From: an uncultured Pirellulaceae bacterium
GTDB lineage: Bacteria > Planctomycetota > Planctomycetia > Pirellulales > Pirellulaceae
Length of the DNA stretch: 64,000 nt
Reading direction: 5' to 3'
NCBI GenBank assembly: GCA_937967505.1
Contig: CALCJM010000008.1
Coordinates: 53,130-117,129 of the forward strand
Below the pieces are notes generated by a model that did not search any database, was not told the origin of the DNA, and worked only from the letters and a program-made list of their open reading frames with translations. The stretch's first letter is position 1. Each line of letters begins with the position of its first letter. Positions 26,158-34,695 of this stretch are shown here, one piece after another. The position numbers and the translations under genes were made by a program.

Positions 26158-26957
26158 TCCGCAGCAGCCGATATTTTGTGACGGTAATGGGAATCATGGC
26201 CTTAATTTACGTCGGGCTATTGCTGGCGATGGTGTGGGCGCACGTTGCTCTGGTCAGCGGCAATCCTCAATCAGCCTGGTCGACGTTAACGCGCCCGGAG
26301 ATTCAGCAGGCCATCCTGTTGTCGCTGGGCACCAGCCTGCTGAGCGCTGTGTTGAGCGTTTGGATCGGCACGGCGATCGCATATCTGATCAGTCGCGTCC
26401 GTTTCCCGTTTCGACCACTGGTTGATTTTTTAATGGATTTGCCAATTTTTCTGCCACCGCTGGTGGTTGGGGTTAGTTTGTTGATCCTGTTTCGACAGAC
26501 CCCACTCAGTCGGTTGGATGACCTGTTCGGGATCGCGTTTCAGGTCCCGGCGATTGTACTGGCGCAGACCATCGTGGGCGTGGCATTTGTCTATCGGACG
26601 ATGAAGGCAACCTTTGATTCGATGCCCGTGCGTCAGGAGGAACTTGCGCAGTCGCTGGGTTGTTCGTGGTACAGCGCGTTCTGTAAAATCACACTCCCTC
26701 AAGCGAGCCCGGGCTTGGTGACGGCAGCGGCTATCGCGTGGGCGCGTTCGTTTGGGGAATTTGGTCCCGTGCTGGTGTTTGCGGGCAGCATCCGTGGTCG
26801 CACGGAGGTCATGCCCGTTTCGATTTATCTGGAATTAAACAGCGGTAATCTCGATGGTGCGGTGATGATCGCATTGATCATGGTCGTCATCGCCGCTATC
26901 GTGCTTTCCGTGACACGCCTGACCGGAGGGGTTCAGCGCGGAGGTGTACGGCGATGA
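26154..26957 (+). CDS. ABC transporter permease, ModB-like
   Basis: The 267 residues form about six membrane helices with the permease loop EELAQSLGCSWYSAFCKITLPQA (EAA-type motif contacting the ATPase) followed by AWARSFGEFGPVLVFAGS, characteristic of ModB/CysT-type permeases. The start is TTG 26154, overlapping the preceding stop (TTGA), and the end overlaps the ATPase start (ATGA). It should form the membrane channel for the anion captured by the preceding binding protein. Confidence 0.9.
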   Translation: MIRSSRYFVTVMGIMALIYVGLLLAMVWAHVALVSGNPQSAWSTLTRPEIQQAILLSLGTSLLSAVLSVWIGTAIAYLISRVRFPFRPLVDFLMDLPIFLPPLVVGVSLLILFRQTPLSRLDDLFGIAFQVPAIVLAQTIVGVAFVYRTMKATFDSMPVRQEELAQSLGCSWYSAFCKITLPQASPGLVTAAAIAWARSFGEFGPVLVFAGSIRGRTEVMPVSIYLELNSGNLDGAVMIALIMVVIAAIVLSVTRLTGGVQRGGVRR

Positions 26958-27595
26958 TCGAGATGGACAATGTCAGTCTGAAACGCGGCAGCTTTCGCCT
27001 GGACAAACTTTCGTTGTGTTTCGGGCAACCCGGCATCCACTTGCTGATCGGTGAAACAGGAGTCGGTAAAACATCGGTTGTCGAAGCGATTTGCGGTCTG
27101 CAACCGGTGGCTTCGGGGCAGGTAAAATTGCGTGGTGAAAATGTCACCGGGGTGAGTCCCGCCGCGCGATCGATTGGCTACCTGCCGCAAGACGTCGCTC
27201 TGTTCGATCACTTGAGCGTCAGAGAGAACCTCGGTTTTGCATGTGCGGCGCGAAAGTGGTCCCCGGCCAGTACCCGGGAACGCGTGAACAGCCTGAGCGC
27301 TTCATTGGGGATTTCCGATTTGCTACAGCGCTTTCCGGAACAATTGTCCGGTGGTCAGAAGCACTGCGTGGCGCTGGGTCGTGCGTTGGCCTTCGATCCC
27401 GACATCGTCTGTCTGGATGAGCCGTTTGCGGCGTTGGATGGCGCGACGCGCGACTCCATGATTCAATGGTTCATCAACTATGTAGACGAACATGAGGTCA
27501 CGGTTCTGGCGGTCACACATCAGCCTCAATGGCTACAAGCGGTCGCCAAAACCCAATTGAAACTTGACAACCCCGTCGTGAGCCCGGGGACATAA
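26954..27595 (+). CDS. ABC transporter ATPase, ModC-like
   Basis: A compact 213-residue ATPase. Walker A is GETGVGKT (residues 33-40), Q-loop LPQDVALFD, signature LSGGQKHCVALGRAL, Walker B IVCLDEPFAALD, and the switch His in AVTHQ. The C-terminal MOP anion-sensing domain of classical ModC (about 350 residues) is absent, so transport is probably not feedback-regulated through this subunit. It closes the operon. The energy supplier for the two preceding genes is the obvious role. Confidence 0.9.
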   Translation: MIEMDNVSLKRGSFRLDKLSLCFGQPGIHLLIGETGVGKTSVVEAICGLQPVASGQVKLRGENVTGVSPAARSIGYLPQDVALFDHLSVRENLGFACAARKWSPASTRERVNSLSASLGISDLLQRFPEQLSGGQKHCVALGRALAFDPDIVCLDEPFAALDGATRDSMIQWFINYVDEHEVTVLAVTHQPQWLQAVAKTQLKLDNPVVSPGT

Positions 27596-27657
27596 ACGAC
27601 GCACTTCAATTAACCCAAATCGTCAGGGCTGGCGGTGACAATGTTACGACGGCGAAA

Positions 27658-27996
27658 TCATTGCGTCGATTCGCGCGATGCGGGCAGAACTGCAAATGCC
27701 AAATGGGCGACCGCCGCCACAATCACCAGTCCCACCCGGTAACTAGCGTCCTTTTCGGGCTGCACCACCAAGCAGTTCACATAAAAAGACAGCACAATCC
27801 CGCCGGCCAGCACTGCGACGGCGATTGCCATACGGCGTCGCTCGAGACGAAACAGATAACCGCCAGCGATCGCCAACAGCCCCATCACGAAACAGAACCA
27901 AAACGCATTGGGTTTGAATGCCTGTGCCTCGATCGATCGCAGGATCCCGGTCCAGATTACAAACAACCCAAACGCAATAGAAGTATAGCATTTCAT
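27658..27996 (-). CDS. Small four-helix membrane protein, hypothetical
   Basis: The 112 residues comprise about four hydrophobic segments (IAFGLFVIWTGIL, FWFCFVMGLLAIAGGYLF, AIAVAVLAGGIVLSF, VGLVIVAAVAHLAFAVL) with a basic RLERRR loop. Overall shape recalls TMEM14-like small membrane proteins, but no diagnostic motif is present. The interspersed repeat copy 2 lies just upstream of its start. Function unknown. Confidence 0.6.
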   Translation of the reverse strand: MKCYTSIAFGLFVIWTGILRSIEAQAFKPNAFWFCFVMGLLAIAGGYLFRLERRRMAIAVAVLAGGIVLSFYVNCLVVQPEKDASYRVGLVIVAAVAHLAFAVLPASRESTQ

Positions 27997-28038
27997 AGCG
28001 CAATGAACTGGGGTTTCGGTGTATGTTTTATGTGTTGT

Positions 28039-28150
28039 GAGGCGATTGGCAGTTGCAAGCTTACCGTTGACGATGCTGCCAGCTTCGCTCCGACGCTGGC
28101 AGCGTCGCCAACCGATGGTAAATTCCTAACTGCCAGTCGCCTAAAACGTG
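28039..28150 (-). repeat. Palindromic interspersed repeat, copy 2
   Basis: Inverted copy of 17645-17752. The centre GCTGCCAGC...GCTGGCAGC is a 9-bp hairpin, and the outer arms (GGCGATTGGCAG and CTGCCAGTCGCC) also pair, so the element can fold into a long cruciform. It fills most of the gap between trpF and the small membrane protein gene. Confidence 0.75.
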
Positions 28151-28221
28151 TCAGTCAAAAACGTGTTATAAAACCGGGCCGGTGGTCAGCACGAATTTAC
28201 AGGGCGCAATGTCCCACTGAG

Positions 28222-28914
28222 TTAGAGGTCTTTTGCAGCAGCAACAAACGCCAATGTTTTTTCGCGGTTCTTTTTCCCGGGGCTGTCTTCGACACCACTG
28301 GCGACATCGACTCCGAAAGGTCTGGCCGTTGCAACCGCGTTGGCTACATTTTCAGGGGTCAGCCCGCCGGCCAGCAAGACAGGAACTGGCGATTGGATTT
28401 TGGCGACCCCGTGCCAGTCAACCTGTTTACCCGTCCCGCCAAACTGGCCCGGTGTGGCGGCATCGACTAAAACGGCAGCCACGCCAGCCTCCACCCACGT
28501 TTGCACCTCGTGGTTTACCGAATCGCGGTCCATGGCAGTCGCAGCGCTGTGTGGTAACGTACGAATTGCGCGAATGATGTCAAACTCCAGCCCCGCAGAC
28601 TTACCGCGCTGATTCAGTTCGAGGACGATTTTGGGCGATTCATCACCGTGCAACTGAACCGTCATCAAGCCAACCGTTTGGACGATGTTGAGGATGTCTG
28701 CCGAGGTTTCATTGACGAACACCCCCACAGAAACCATATCGACATGAGTTGCCGCCATGGCAGCGACAATGGTTTTGGCGATTTCGGGTTCGATGAAGCG
28801 TTTGCCTGCGCGATAAAAGTTCAACCCTATCGCCTCTGCGCCAGAGCCGGCAACCATGATGGCATCGTCCACGGTGGTGACGCCGCAGATTTTCGTATGG
28901 AATGGAAACTTCAT
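28222..28914 (-). CDS. trpF: Phosphoribosylanthranilate isomerase
   Basis: From ATG 28914 the protein (230 residues) begins MKFPFHTKICGVTTVDDA, with the family's KICG motif and catalytic Cys10. The general-acid Asp lies in VLVDAATPGQFGGTG, and the phosphate-binding end is LLAGGLTPENV plus FGVDVASGVE. The enzyme performs the Amadori rearrangement in tryptophan biosynthesis. The frame is open to 29025, but the extra 37 residues are not family-like. No other trp genes are in the window, so the pathway is dispersed, as is usual in planctomycetes. Confidence 0.93.
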   Translation of the reverse strand: MKFPFHTKICGVTTVDDAIMVAGSGAEAIGLNFYRAGKRFIEPEIAKTIVAAMAATHVDMVSVGVFVNETSADILNIVQTVGLMTVQLHGDESPKIVLELNQRGKSAGLEFDIIRAIRTLPHSAATAMDRDSVNHEVQTWVEAGVAAVLVDAATPGQFGGTGKQVDWHGVAKIQSPVPVLLAGGLTPENVANAVATARPFGVDVASGVEDSPGKKNREKTLAFVAAAKDL

Positions 28915-29156
28915 GGTAATCGCGTAGAAATTGTCTGGCCAAGCCCGCAGGAAAAGCGTATCCGCTTCCATGCTCAAAGGGAAGGGAGTCAACGAGCCCG
29001 GCGGATCAGCAACCGCGTCGGCCAAACGGAAGTTATGGCGAACGAGGCTGGGCGAAATTCGGCGGCAGGCGTAAAAGCGGCATCAATTGGTGTTGAAATT
29101 TACCGCAAAGCGAAGATGATTTTCAGTTCCCTCAACCGCCAATTACCCCACCGCAC

Positions 29157-30188
29157 ATGAACGTTAATCTACATTACACTCGTCACATTGCCGACCGCAA
29201 GTTGTTGGCCGATCACAATGCCCTGCCACTGATGGTGTGCGGGGTCGCGGGTGTTTCGGGCTACAATGCATTTCTGCAGCTACGGCAAAAATACGGCAAC
29301 ACCGTTTTTGGTCAACGCCCGACGAAGAACTGGCCGCTCTCTGGTGAGGGCATCATCGGGGCCGACCTAGAAGATCCGGTCGCCTTTCGTAAACTGCTGG
29401 AAGAAAGAAACATCAAAACAGTGCTGAACTGCGGCGGCACCTGTGCGTTGAAGGCTTGCGAACTGGATCCGGCGATGGCGCGGCGGGTCAACGTCTTTTG
29501 TATTGAAAAACTGCTTGAGGCCCTTGCGGGGACTGAGATACGCCTGGTTCATCTTTCCATCGATCTGGTCTATTCGGGAACTGGTGATGGCGGACACGTC
29601 GAGACGGACCACCCCGACCCGGTGACCGTCTATGGCAAGACCATGGTAGAGGCCGAGCAACTGATTTTGTCGGGCAGGCCGGATGCTTGTATTTTGCGAA
29701 TTTCGTTGCCGATGGGGATTAGTTTCAATGGACACGCAGGGGCGATCGACTGGATCGCATCGCGCTTCAAAAAGGGCAAGCCAGCGACGTTATATTTCGA
29801 CGAGGTCCGCACACCGACGTATTGCGAATGCTTAAATGAAACGATCGAGGACGTTTTGGTATCGGAAATGAGCGGGCTGTACCATTGTGGTGGGCCCCGG
29901 AAACTGTCTCTGTACCAGATCGCTCAGATCGTCAATCGCGTCGGTGGCTATGATCCTGATTTGCTGTTCGGTTGTCCGAGGATCGAGGCGGGGCCAATTC
30001 CGCCGCGCGCCGGGAACGTTACGATGAACTCACAGCGTCTGGCAACGGCGATTGGAAGAGCTCCGTTTTTGCCTTGGCCGCTGAATCCGGAACACGTCCC
30101 GGATTCCGTCGACTGGCACTACCATCGCAACGGGGAAACCGGATCCGAAGCACAAATCGTCTCGAACCTGTATCGCCGCCCGTCGTAG
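29157..30188 (+). CDS. NAD(P)-dependent sugar-nucleotide reductase/epimerase, RmlD-like
   Basis: The 343 residues show an SDR Rossmann start (MVCGVAGVSGYNAFLQL), the active-site SIDLVYSG and YGKTMVEAE (Tyr-xxx-Lys), and the RmlD-like C-terminal segment YHCGGPRKLSLYQIAQIV. The closest group is dTDP-4-dehydrorhamnose reductase, but no other rml gene is adjacent, so the substrate is open. The start is ATG 29157. It is divergent from trpF. Confidence 0.82.
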   Translation: MNVNLHYTRHIADRKLLADHNALPLMVCGVAGVSGYNAFLQLRQKYGNTVFGQRPTKNWPLSGEGIIGADLEDPVAFRKLLEERNIKTVLNCGGTCALKACELDPAMARRVNVFCIEKLLEALAGTEIRLVHLSIDLVYSGTGDGGHVETDHPDPVTVYGKTMVEAEQLILSGRPDACILRISLPMGISFNGHAGAIDWIASRFKKGKPATLYFDEVRTPTYCECLNETIEDVLVSEMSGLYHCGGPRKLSLYQIAQIVNRVGGYDPDLLFGCPRIEAGPIPPRAGNVTMNSQRLATAIGRAPFLPWPLNPEHVPDSVDWHYHRNGETGSEAQIVSNLYRRPS

Positions 30189-30247
30189 ACAACGTACTAG
30201 GGCGTCCACTGTACGGATCGCCCGGGGGGCGGTGGGCACTTATCGCG

Positions 30248-31846
30248 CTACATGATCGAGAAGTAATTTTCGCAAGCGAAGTCGAGTGACTGACGGGTTA
30301 ACTCTCGGTCGATTTTGAGATACTTGCTGTAATTCACTACCTGCAACAACAGGTCACGCGGGTGACAGTTGCGGAATGGGCGATCGGTTGGCAGGTAATG
30401 CTTCTCAATCAAATATTTGATCATCTCCGGACGCCATTCGAACTTGTAGATCTTGCACATGATCTCGAACAGTTTGACGAAGTTTTCGATCGACGGGTTT
30501 TCGACTTCAATTTTGTAAGGGATACGACGGAGAAATGCGTCGTCAACCAGATCTTTGGGTTCAAGGTTCGTGGAAAACACCACTAATTGATCAAACGGCA
30601 CCAGTATCTTTTTACCGTTACTGGTGTTCAGAAAGTCGTAGCGTTTTTCCAGTGGAACGATCCAGCGGTTGAGCAATTCATCGACCGACATGCGCTGACG
30701 GCCAAAGTCATCAATCAGCAGCAACCCGGTATTGCTTTTCATCTGCACGGGGGCTTCACTGATACCGGTTTGAGCGTTGTACTGGATCTCGAGATGCTCC
30801 ATGGTCAATTCACCACCGACGACGATCGTTGGACGCTTGATTCGCACCCATCGTTTGTCAAAAGAATTACTGGCCAGTAGACTCGCGTCATTCTCCAGTG
30901 GAACTTCTTCGTGATTCATTGGATCAAACAGACGAACGATGTCCCGGTCCATCGTGATGGCGCGTGGAATCCAGACGTAAGGACCAAACGCGGCGGTGAT
31001 GCGTTCAGCGATACTTGTTTTTCCGTTTCCGGGGTAACCAAACAGGAACATACCTTTGCCACTGTTGACCGCCGGGCCAAGCTTGACCATCAGTTGGGGA
31101 TCAATCAGCAGATCAGAAAACGCTCGTTCGAGATCTTCCTGGGACGGGTTTTGGTTGTTGATCGTTTGTGCGGTGACGCTGGCGACGTAGTCATCAAAAG
31201 CGACCGGGACGCTGCCAAAATAGGAACACATATCAGAGTAACGTTGACCGCGCTCGCGCCCCATTTCCGTCAATCGGCAAATATAGTCGTTCATCGCGGC
31301 CTGGTTAACGTACCCCAAGACCTGTTCCTGTTTCAGTCGGACGATGACTTCATCGATCATATTAAATGGCAGGCAAATCTGATCGCTGATTTCGCGAATG
31401 GAAGCCTCGCCACGCGCCAGCAAGAATTTGACGACGATCTCTTCAATAAGGGCACCGTTGACCCGCGCCTCTGCCATCGTCGATGGCTCTTTGGGCAGGA
31501 AAGTGTTGCCGTCAGCACGGGCGCGCTCTTGTTCGGTAGGGACATGGTTGGGCGGTGCCGGGGCAGGCTGTAGGCTGTGGCCTTCAGGGGCCATGGGGCG
31601 GTCGTCAACTACCGGGGCCATCGGTGGCGCAACGGGTTGCACGGGCACCGGTGGTTGCTCCAGACCAGGCTGACCGACAACAGGTTGCTGGGCAACGGGT
31701 TGGGGGGCGGCAGGCATCGGAACAGCGACCGGCGGCATGGTTGCGATGGGGGCTTCCGCAGGGATTTGTCCTGTTGCCAGACCGTTGATTCGCTCGAGCA
31801 TGGCGTCGAGCGCCATGTCATTGTTTGCGGTGTTTGAAGGATCCAT
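30248..31846 (-). CDS. AAA-type ATPase with Pro-rich N-terminus
   Basis: 532 residues in three parts: a Pro/Ala/Val-rich flexible region (about 25-105), a winged-helix-like segment (about 130-205, EASIREISDQICLPFNMIDEVI) and an AAA domain with Walker A GYPGNGKTS (270-278), Walker B LLLIDDFG, and arginine-finger-like DAFLRRIPYKIE. It is similar to planctomycete ATPases of unknown role that resemble MoxR/AAA chaperones and bacterial motility or secretion ATPases. Tyr- and Phe-rich C-terminus (ENYFSIM). It probably remodels a protein complex; the target is unknown. Confidence 0.8.
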   Translation of the reverse strand: MDPSNTANNDMALDAMLERINGLATGQIPAEAPIATMPPVAVPMPAAPQPVAQQPVVGQPGLEQPPVPVQPVAPPMAPVVDDRPMAPEGHSLQPAPAPPNHVPTEQERARADGNTFLPKEPSTMAEARVNGALIEEIVVKFLLARGEASIREISDQICLPFNMIDEVIVRLKQEQVLGYVNQAAMNDYICRLTEMGRERGQRYSDMCSYFGSVPVAFDDYVASVTAQTINNQNPSQEDLERAFSDLLIDPQLMVKLGPAVNSGKGMFLFGYPGNGKTSIAERITAAFGPYVWIPRAITMDRDIVRLFDPMNHEEVPLENDASLLASNSFDKRWVRIKRPTIVVGGELTMEHLEIQYNAQTGISEAPVQMKSNTGLLLIDDFGRQRMSVDELLNRWIVPLEKRYDFLNTSNGKKILVPFDQLVVFSTNLEPKDLVDDAFLRRIPYKIEVENPSIENFVKLFEIMCKIYKFEWRPEMIKYLIEKHYLPTDRPFRNCHPRDLLLQVVNYSKYLKIDRELTRQSLDFACENYFSIM

Positions 31847-32477
31847 GATTCAAGTAGCTCTGGGGAACGTTTTTGGGGCGACAAGTGGGGCGGAAGTTTA
31901 CAAATATCCACGCAACACCGACAATCGATGCAGCGCTGCCGCTGTAACCTAGGTTTCGTTAAAGCCTCTGTCAAAGAACCGGTGTCAAAGTTGACCGAAA
32001 CCCAAAAGAAGCCCCGTCGGGTTGCAACAGACCGTCGGTCGCGCGCCGGGACGGGTTCGGTTTTGCAGAAGATAACGCTTATACAGCTGTTTGCCATTTG
32101 CTGTTTGCTACCAACCGTGAGTGAAACGAGTCACGACATGCTCCGTTTTAGGGCGGGCGCTGCAACCGCCGGTGGCGGATGGTTCTGGACTGCGATCGTG
32201 TCATTGGTGTGGTCGGTCACCATGACCACGCCGGCAAGTGCCGTTGTGCAAGACCGATCGGTCGCTGCTACGCAGCGGCAATGGCGCTGCTGTGCCTGGA
32301 GGAATAATTGAGATGTAGCCGGAACGATGGGTGGCCAGGATGCTAGCACAGTTAAACTTTGTCGATGAATTTACCTTTGAGGGTTAAAGACTTCGCTCGG
32401 TTTCTGACGAAGTTACTGTTGTGTCACCCATTGTGATTACCGCGACCGTTTACAACACCGAAGCAAGGACGCTTGAC
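31847..32477. other. Intergenic region, 631 bases
   Basis: This gap separates the AAA ATPase gene (minus) from the small secreted protein (plus). It includes an open frame at 31928-32311 whose middle (LRFRAGAATAGGGWFWTAIV) resembles a signal peptide, but the remainder is short and basic and has no Shine-Dalgarno, so I do not call it. No strong promoter or repeat is visible. Confidence 0.35.
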
Positions 32478-32726
32478 GTGTCATCTAAAAAGAAACTCCG
32501 ACGCCGGTTTACCCAGTTTTTCATTTGTGCTGTCATGGCCACCACGATTTCAACAAACGTGGGCTGTTTCATGCCAATCTACGACGCGGACCCCGCAGTC
32601 CGGGCTCGCCAGTTAATCCACACCTCGGAAGACCTTCGTCACTTGCGTGATGAATGGCATCGCTTCTGGTTCCTTGACCAGCCCAGCCACATGCAGCCCT
32701 TGCGTACCCACGGCGGGATCCTGTAA
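32478..32726 (+). CDS. Small secreted/lipoprotein-like protein, planctomycete type
   Basis: The GTG at 32478 has AAGGA eight bases upstream; the resulting 82 residues have a basic N-terminus (SSKKKLRRRF), a hydrophobic segment (FFICAVMATTI) and Cys in STNVGCF, which could be a lipoprotein cleavage site. The mature part ends with RDEWHRFWFLDQPSHMQPLRTHGGIL, a pattern I associate with a short conserved planctomycete protein of unknown function. The longer frame to 32421 starts with GTG but lacks a ribosome-binding site. Confidence 0.62.
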   Translation: MSSKKKLRRRFTQFFICAVMATTISTNVGCFMPIYDADPAVRARQLIHTSEDLRHLRDEWHRFWFLDQPSHMQPLRTHGGIL

Positions 32727-32776
32727 ACCGCGCAGGTTCGTACACACACGAGCCCCATTAAAACACTATTTCAACA

Positions 32777-32802
32777 GCCATCCTCTTCGCGGGGGATGGC
32801 TG
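32777..32802 (+). terminator. Hairpin terminator-like
   Basis: AGCCATCC pairs perfectly with GGATGGCT across a 10-base loop, 50 bases after the small secreted protein gene and just before the stop of the convergent NTase-HD gene. The following GGTCGCGTTT has only a short T-run. Probably a bidirectional terminator. Confidence 0.6.
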
Positions 32803-32818
32803 GTCGCGTTTAACGACA

Positions 32819-33922
32819 TCAATCGAACATCGTTTCGATAGACCGGATATATTCCAGGGCATCGTCCACCTCGGTCACCTCGACACCGCATTTCCTACCG
32901 TTGCGGTCACACTCCCCCAACAACACTAGGTCGTCAAAGTTTTCATGTGCCTGTAACCGACGCAACGCCCGCGCTCCGATCGTGCGGGCGTGGATCTGGT
33001 GCGCCAGCATGTGGTGCTTAATTAGCCATAGCGTGCGTTCGGTTACAAACTCCACCAGTTCTTCAACCCCCGCCGTCACATGGTCCCGGTAGTCAATTGC
33101 TTTGCCTACATCGTGCAATAACGCCGCCAGCAGGAACTCTTCGTCATACGGTCGTTGGTTACAGGCTAGGTCAAACACTTGCAGGCTATGGTACAGCGCA
33201 TCCCCCTCCGGGTGCCAAGCGGGGTTCTGTTTGACGTTTTCCAAGGGTAACAACAACACCTGAAAAACCTGAAAACGATCGACGATCTCCGCCGCCTGTT
33301 CTACCGAATCATCCACATCGATGCCGCTGTATTGATTTTTGATCAGGGATTCCAATTCGGCCAGCGATGCTTTCTCAATCGGCTTGAGCGTGATAGAGCT
33401 GATAAATTTTGTGTTGGATTTGGAACGCGCGTAGATGGTCAGTTCGATATCAAATCGATCACGAATGTGGATATGCTGATATAGTTGTTTTTCATTATTT
33501 TTGACGATGCGTTTTTCCTGGATCTTGTAATCCAGTCCGTGTTGATCCAGCACTGCGGCCACTCGCATGATGGAATCAGAAAAGACGTGGATATCGATAT
33601 CAGATCCGGATCGCACGTGGCCGGTCAACACACTGCCAATCAAAAATGTCGGGAACGCATCCAGCATCCTCATGATGCTGACGGCGGCGATTCGCATTTC
33701 CAGCAACCGCTCCTGCCGCGTGTGGCCTTCGAACATCTGTGCTAGGTGCTGTACCTGTTCGCGGATTTCGGCGTTACCAGGAAGATCCTTGGGCTTCACC
33801 CAGCCCCGGCAAACCATCCGCGCTGCCTTATGTTTGGCGCGATAGTACTCGGTTTCCTGGCGGTCGTACATCAGCCTGGCCGCTTGGAAGGCGATTTGGC
33901 GCCTGAGCTTCGATGGATTCAT
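32819..33922 (-). CDS. Nucleotidyltransferase-HD domain protein
   Basis: Two domains in 367 residues. The first has the pol-beta-type nucleotidyltransferase signature IGSVLTGHVRSGSDIDIHVFS (G-S plus D-x-D) with a third acidic residue in DRFDIELTIY. The second has an HD phosphohydrolase motif LLAALLHDVGKAIDYRDH, with earlier His residues in YHSLQVFD. This pairing recalls tRNA nucleotidyltransferases with HD domains, but the NTase lacks the CCA-adding GGxxRD pattern. It may nucleotidylate and hydrolyse small molecules or RNA ends. ATG 33922 has GAGG nine bases upstream; GTG 33937 is an alternative. Confidence 0.75.
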   Translation of the reverse strand: MNPSKLRRQIAFQAARLMYDRQETEYYRAKHKAARMVCRGWVKPKDLPGNAEIREQVQHLAQMFEGHTRQERLLEMRIAAVSIMRMLDAFPTFLIGSVLTGHVRSGSDIDIHVFSDSIMRVAAVLDQHGLDYKIQEKRIVKNNEKQLYQHIHIRDRFDIELTIYARSKSNTKFISSITLKPIEKASLAELESLIKNQYSGIDVDDSVEQAAEIVDRFQVFQVLLLPLENVKQNPAWHPEGDALYHSLQVFDLACNQRPYDEEFLLAALLHDVGKAIDYRDHVTAGVEELVEFVTERTLWLIKHHMLAHQIHARTIGARALRRLQAHENFDDLVLLGECDRNGRKCGVEVTEVDDALEYIRSIETMFD

Positions 33923-34259
33923 TTTAAGGAGCCTCACCGAGCTCCGGGGGGAAGAACAGATTTGATTCAGAATGAGGGTGGAAATCGAGGGCCAAATATT
34001 TTGGCACCGGGATACTTGCCAAATGGTTTCGAAATGGCATCCACACTCTGACTGTCGTACTGAAGATGGGTTCGCACTAATTTACCGCAACTGCTGCTGT
34101 GGCAACAGCAATGGGTTGCCAATTAAGTTACCATCAACCACACTATTGGCCACTAAACCGCCATTTCAGAGGGAGCAGCGTTCCCGAGAAATGGGTAAAT
34201 TCCCCGAATAAACCGCTCTCCCGTCGCAACGCCGGACAAATACCCAAAACGAGATCCCC
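33923..34259. other. Intergenic region between NTase-HD gene and panD
   Basis: About 337 bases between divergent genes. No convincing promoter pair, repeat or small gene was found; the right half (34060-34200) is moderately AT-rich and probably carries the panD promoter. Confidence 0.35.
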
Positions 34260-34646
34260 ATGTTACGTACCATGCTTCGTTCAAAAATTCACCGCGCCAA
34301 AGTCACCCAGGCGGACCTGAATTACGAGGGCAGTATCACCGTCGATACCGACCTGCTGGACGCGGCAAAGATGGTTCCATTTGAGAAAGTATCCATCTAC
34401 AACGTCACCAATGGCAGCCGTCTGGACACCTACGTGATTCCTGGCATCGCCGGATCAGGGAAAATCTGCATCAATGGAGCAGCGGCTCGACTGGTGAAAG
34501 TCGATGACGTTGTCATCATCTGCTGTTATGGCGAGATGAACGAAGAAGAGGTCGAAAACCACACTGCCCAGATCGTATTGGTGGACGACGATAACAACAT
34601 CACCCGCAGTGTCGAGAAATCGCGCACGAACCTGAAACCGGCATAA
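34260..34646 (+). CDS. panD: Aspartate 1-decarboxylase
   Basis: The 128-residue proenzyme begins [20 protein letters not shown] and contains the self-cleavage site YEGSITVD: processing between Gly24 and Ser25 yields the pyruvoyl cofactor. Lys9, Thr57-region ([13 protein letters not shown]) and GAAARLV are as in the E. coli enzyme. It makes beta-alanine from aspartate for pantothenate and coenzyme A. It is a single gene, convergent with glmS, with a 49-base gap. Confidence 0.95.
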   Translation: MLRTMLRSKIHRAKVTQADLNYEGSITVDTDLLDAAKMVPFEKVSIYNVTNGSRLDTYVIPGIAGSGKICINGAAARLVKVDDVVIICCYGEMNEEEVENHTAQIVLVDDDNNITRSVEKSRTNLKPA

Positions 34647-34695
34647 CTTCCGGATTGGGCAACGGCATTTGACGGAACCCTATCTCCACCAGCAT

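Noticed and set aside
27661..28470. 269-residue plus-strand frame
   Set aside because: Opposite to the small membrane protein and trpF, and crosses the palindromic repeat.
28915..29025. Longer N-terminus of TrpF
   Set aside because: The extra 37 residues have no counterpart in the family, which starts near MKFPFHTKICG.
31928..32311. Secreted small protein in the gap
   Set aside because: Signal-like segment only in the middle, no ribosome-binding site, basic and short after the putative cleavage.
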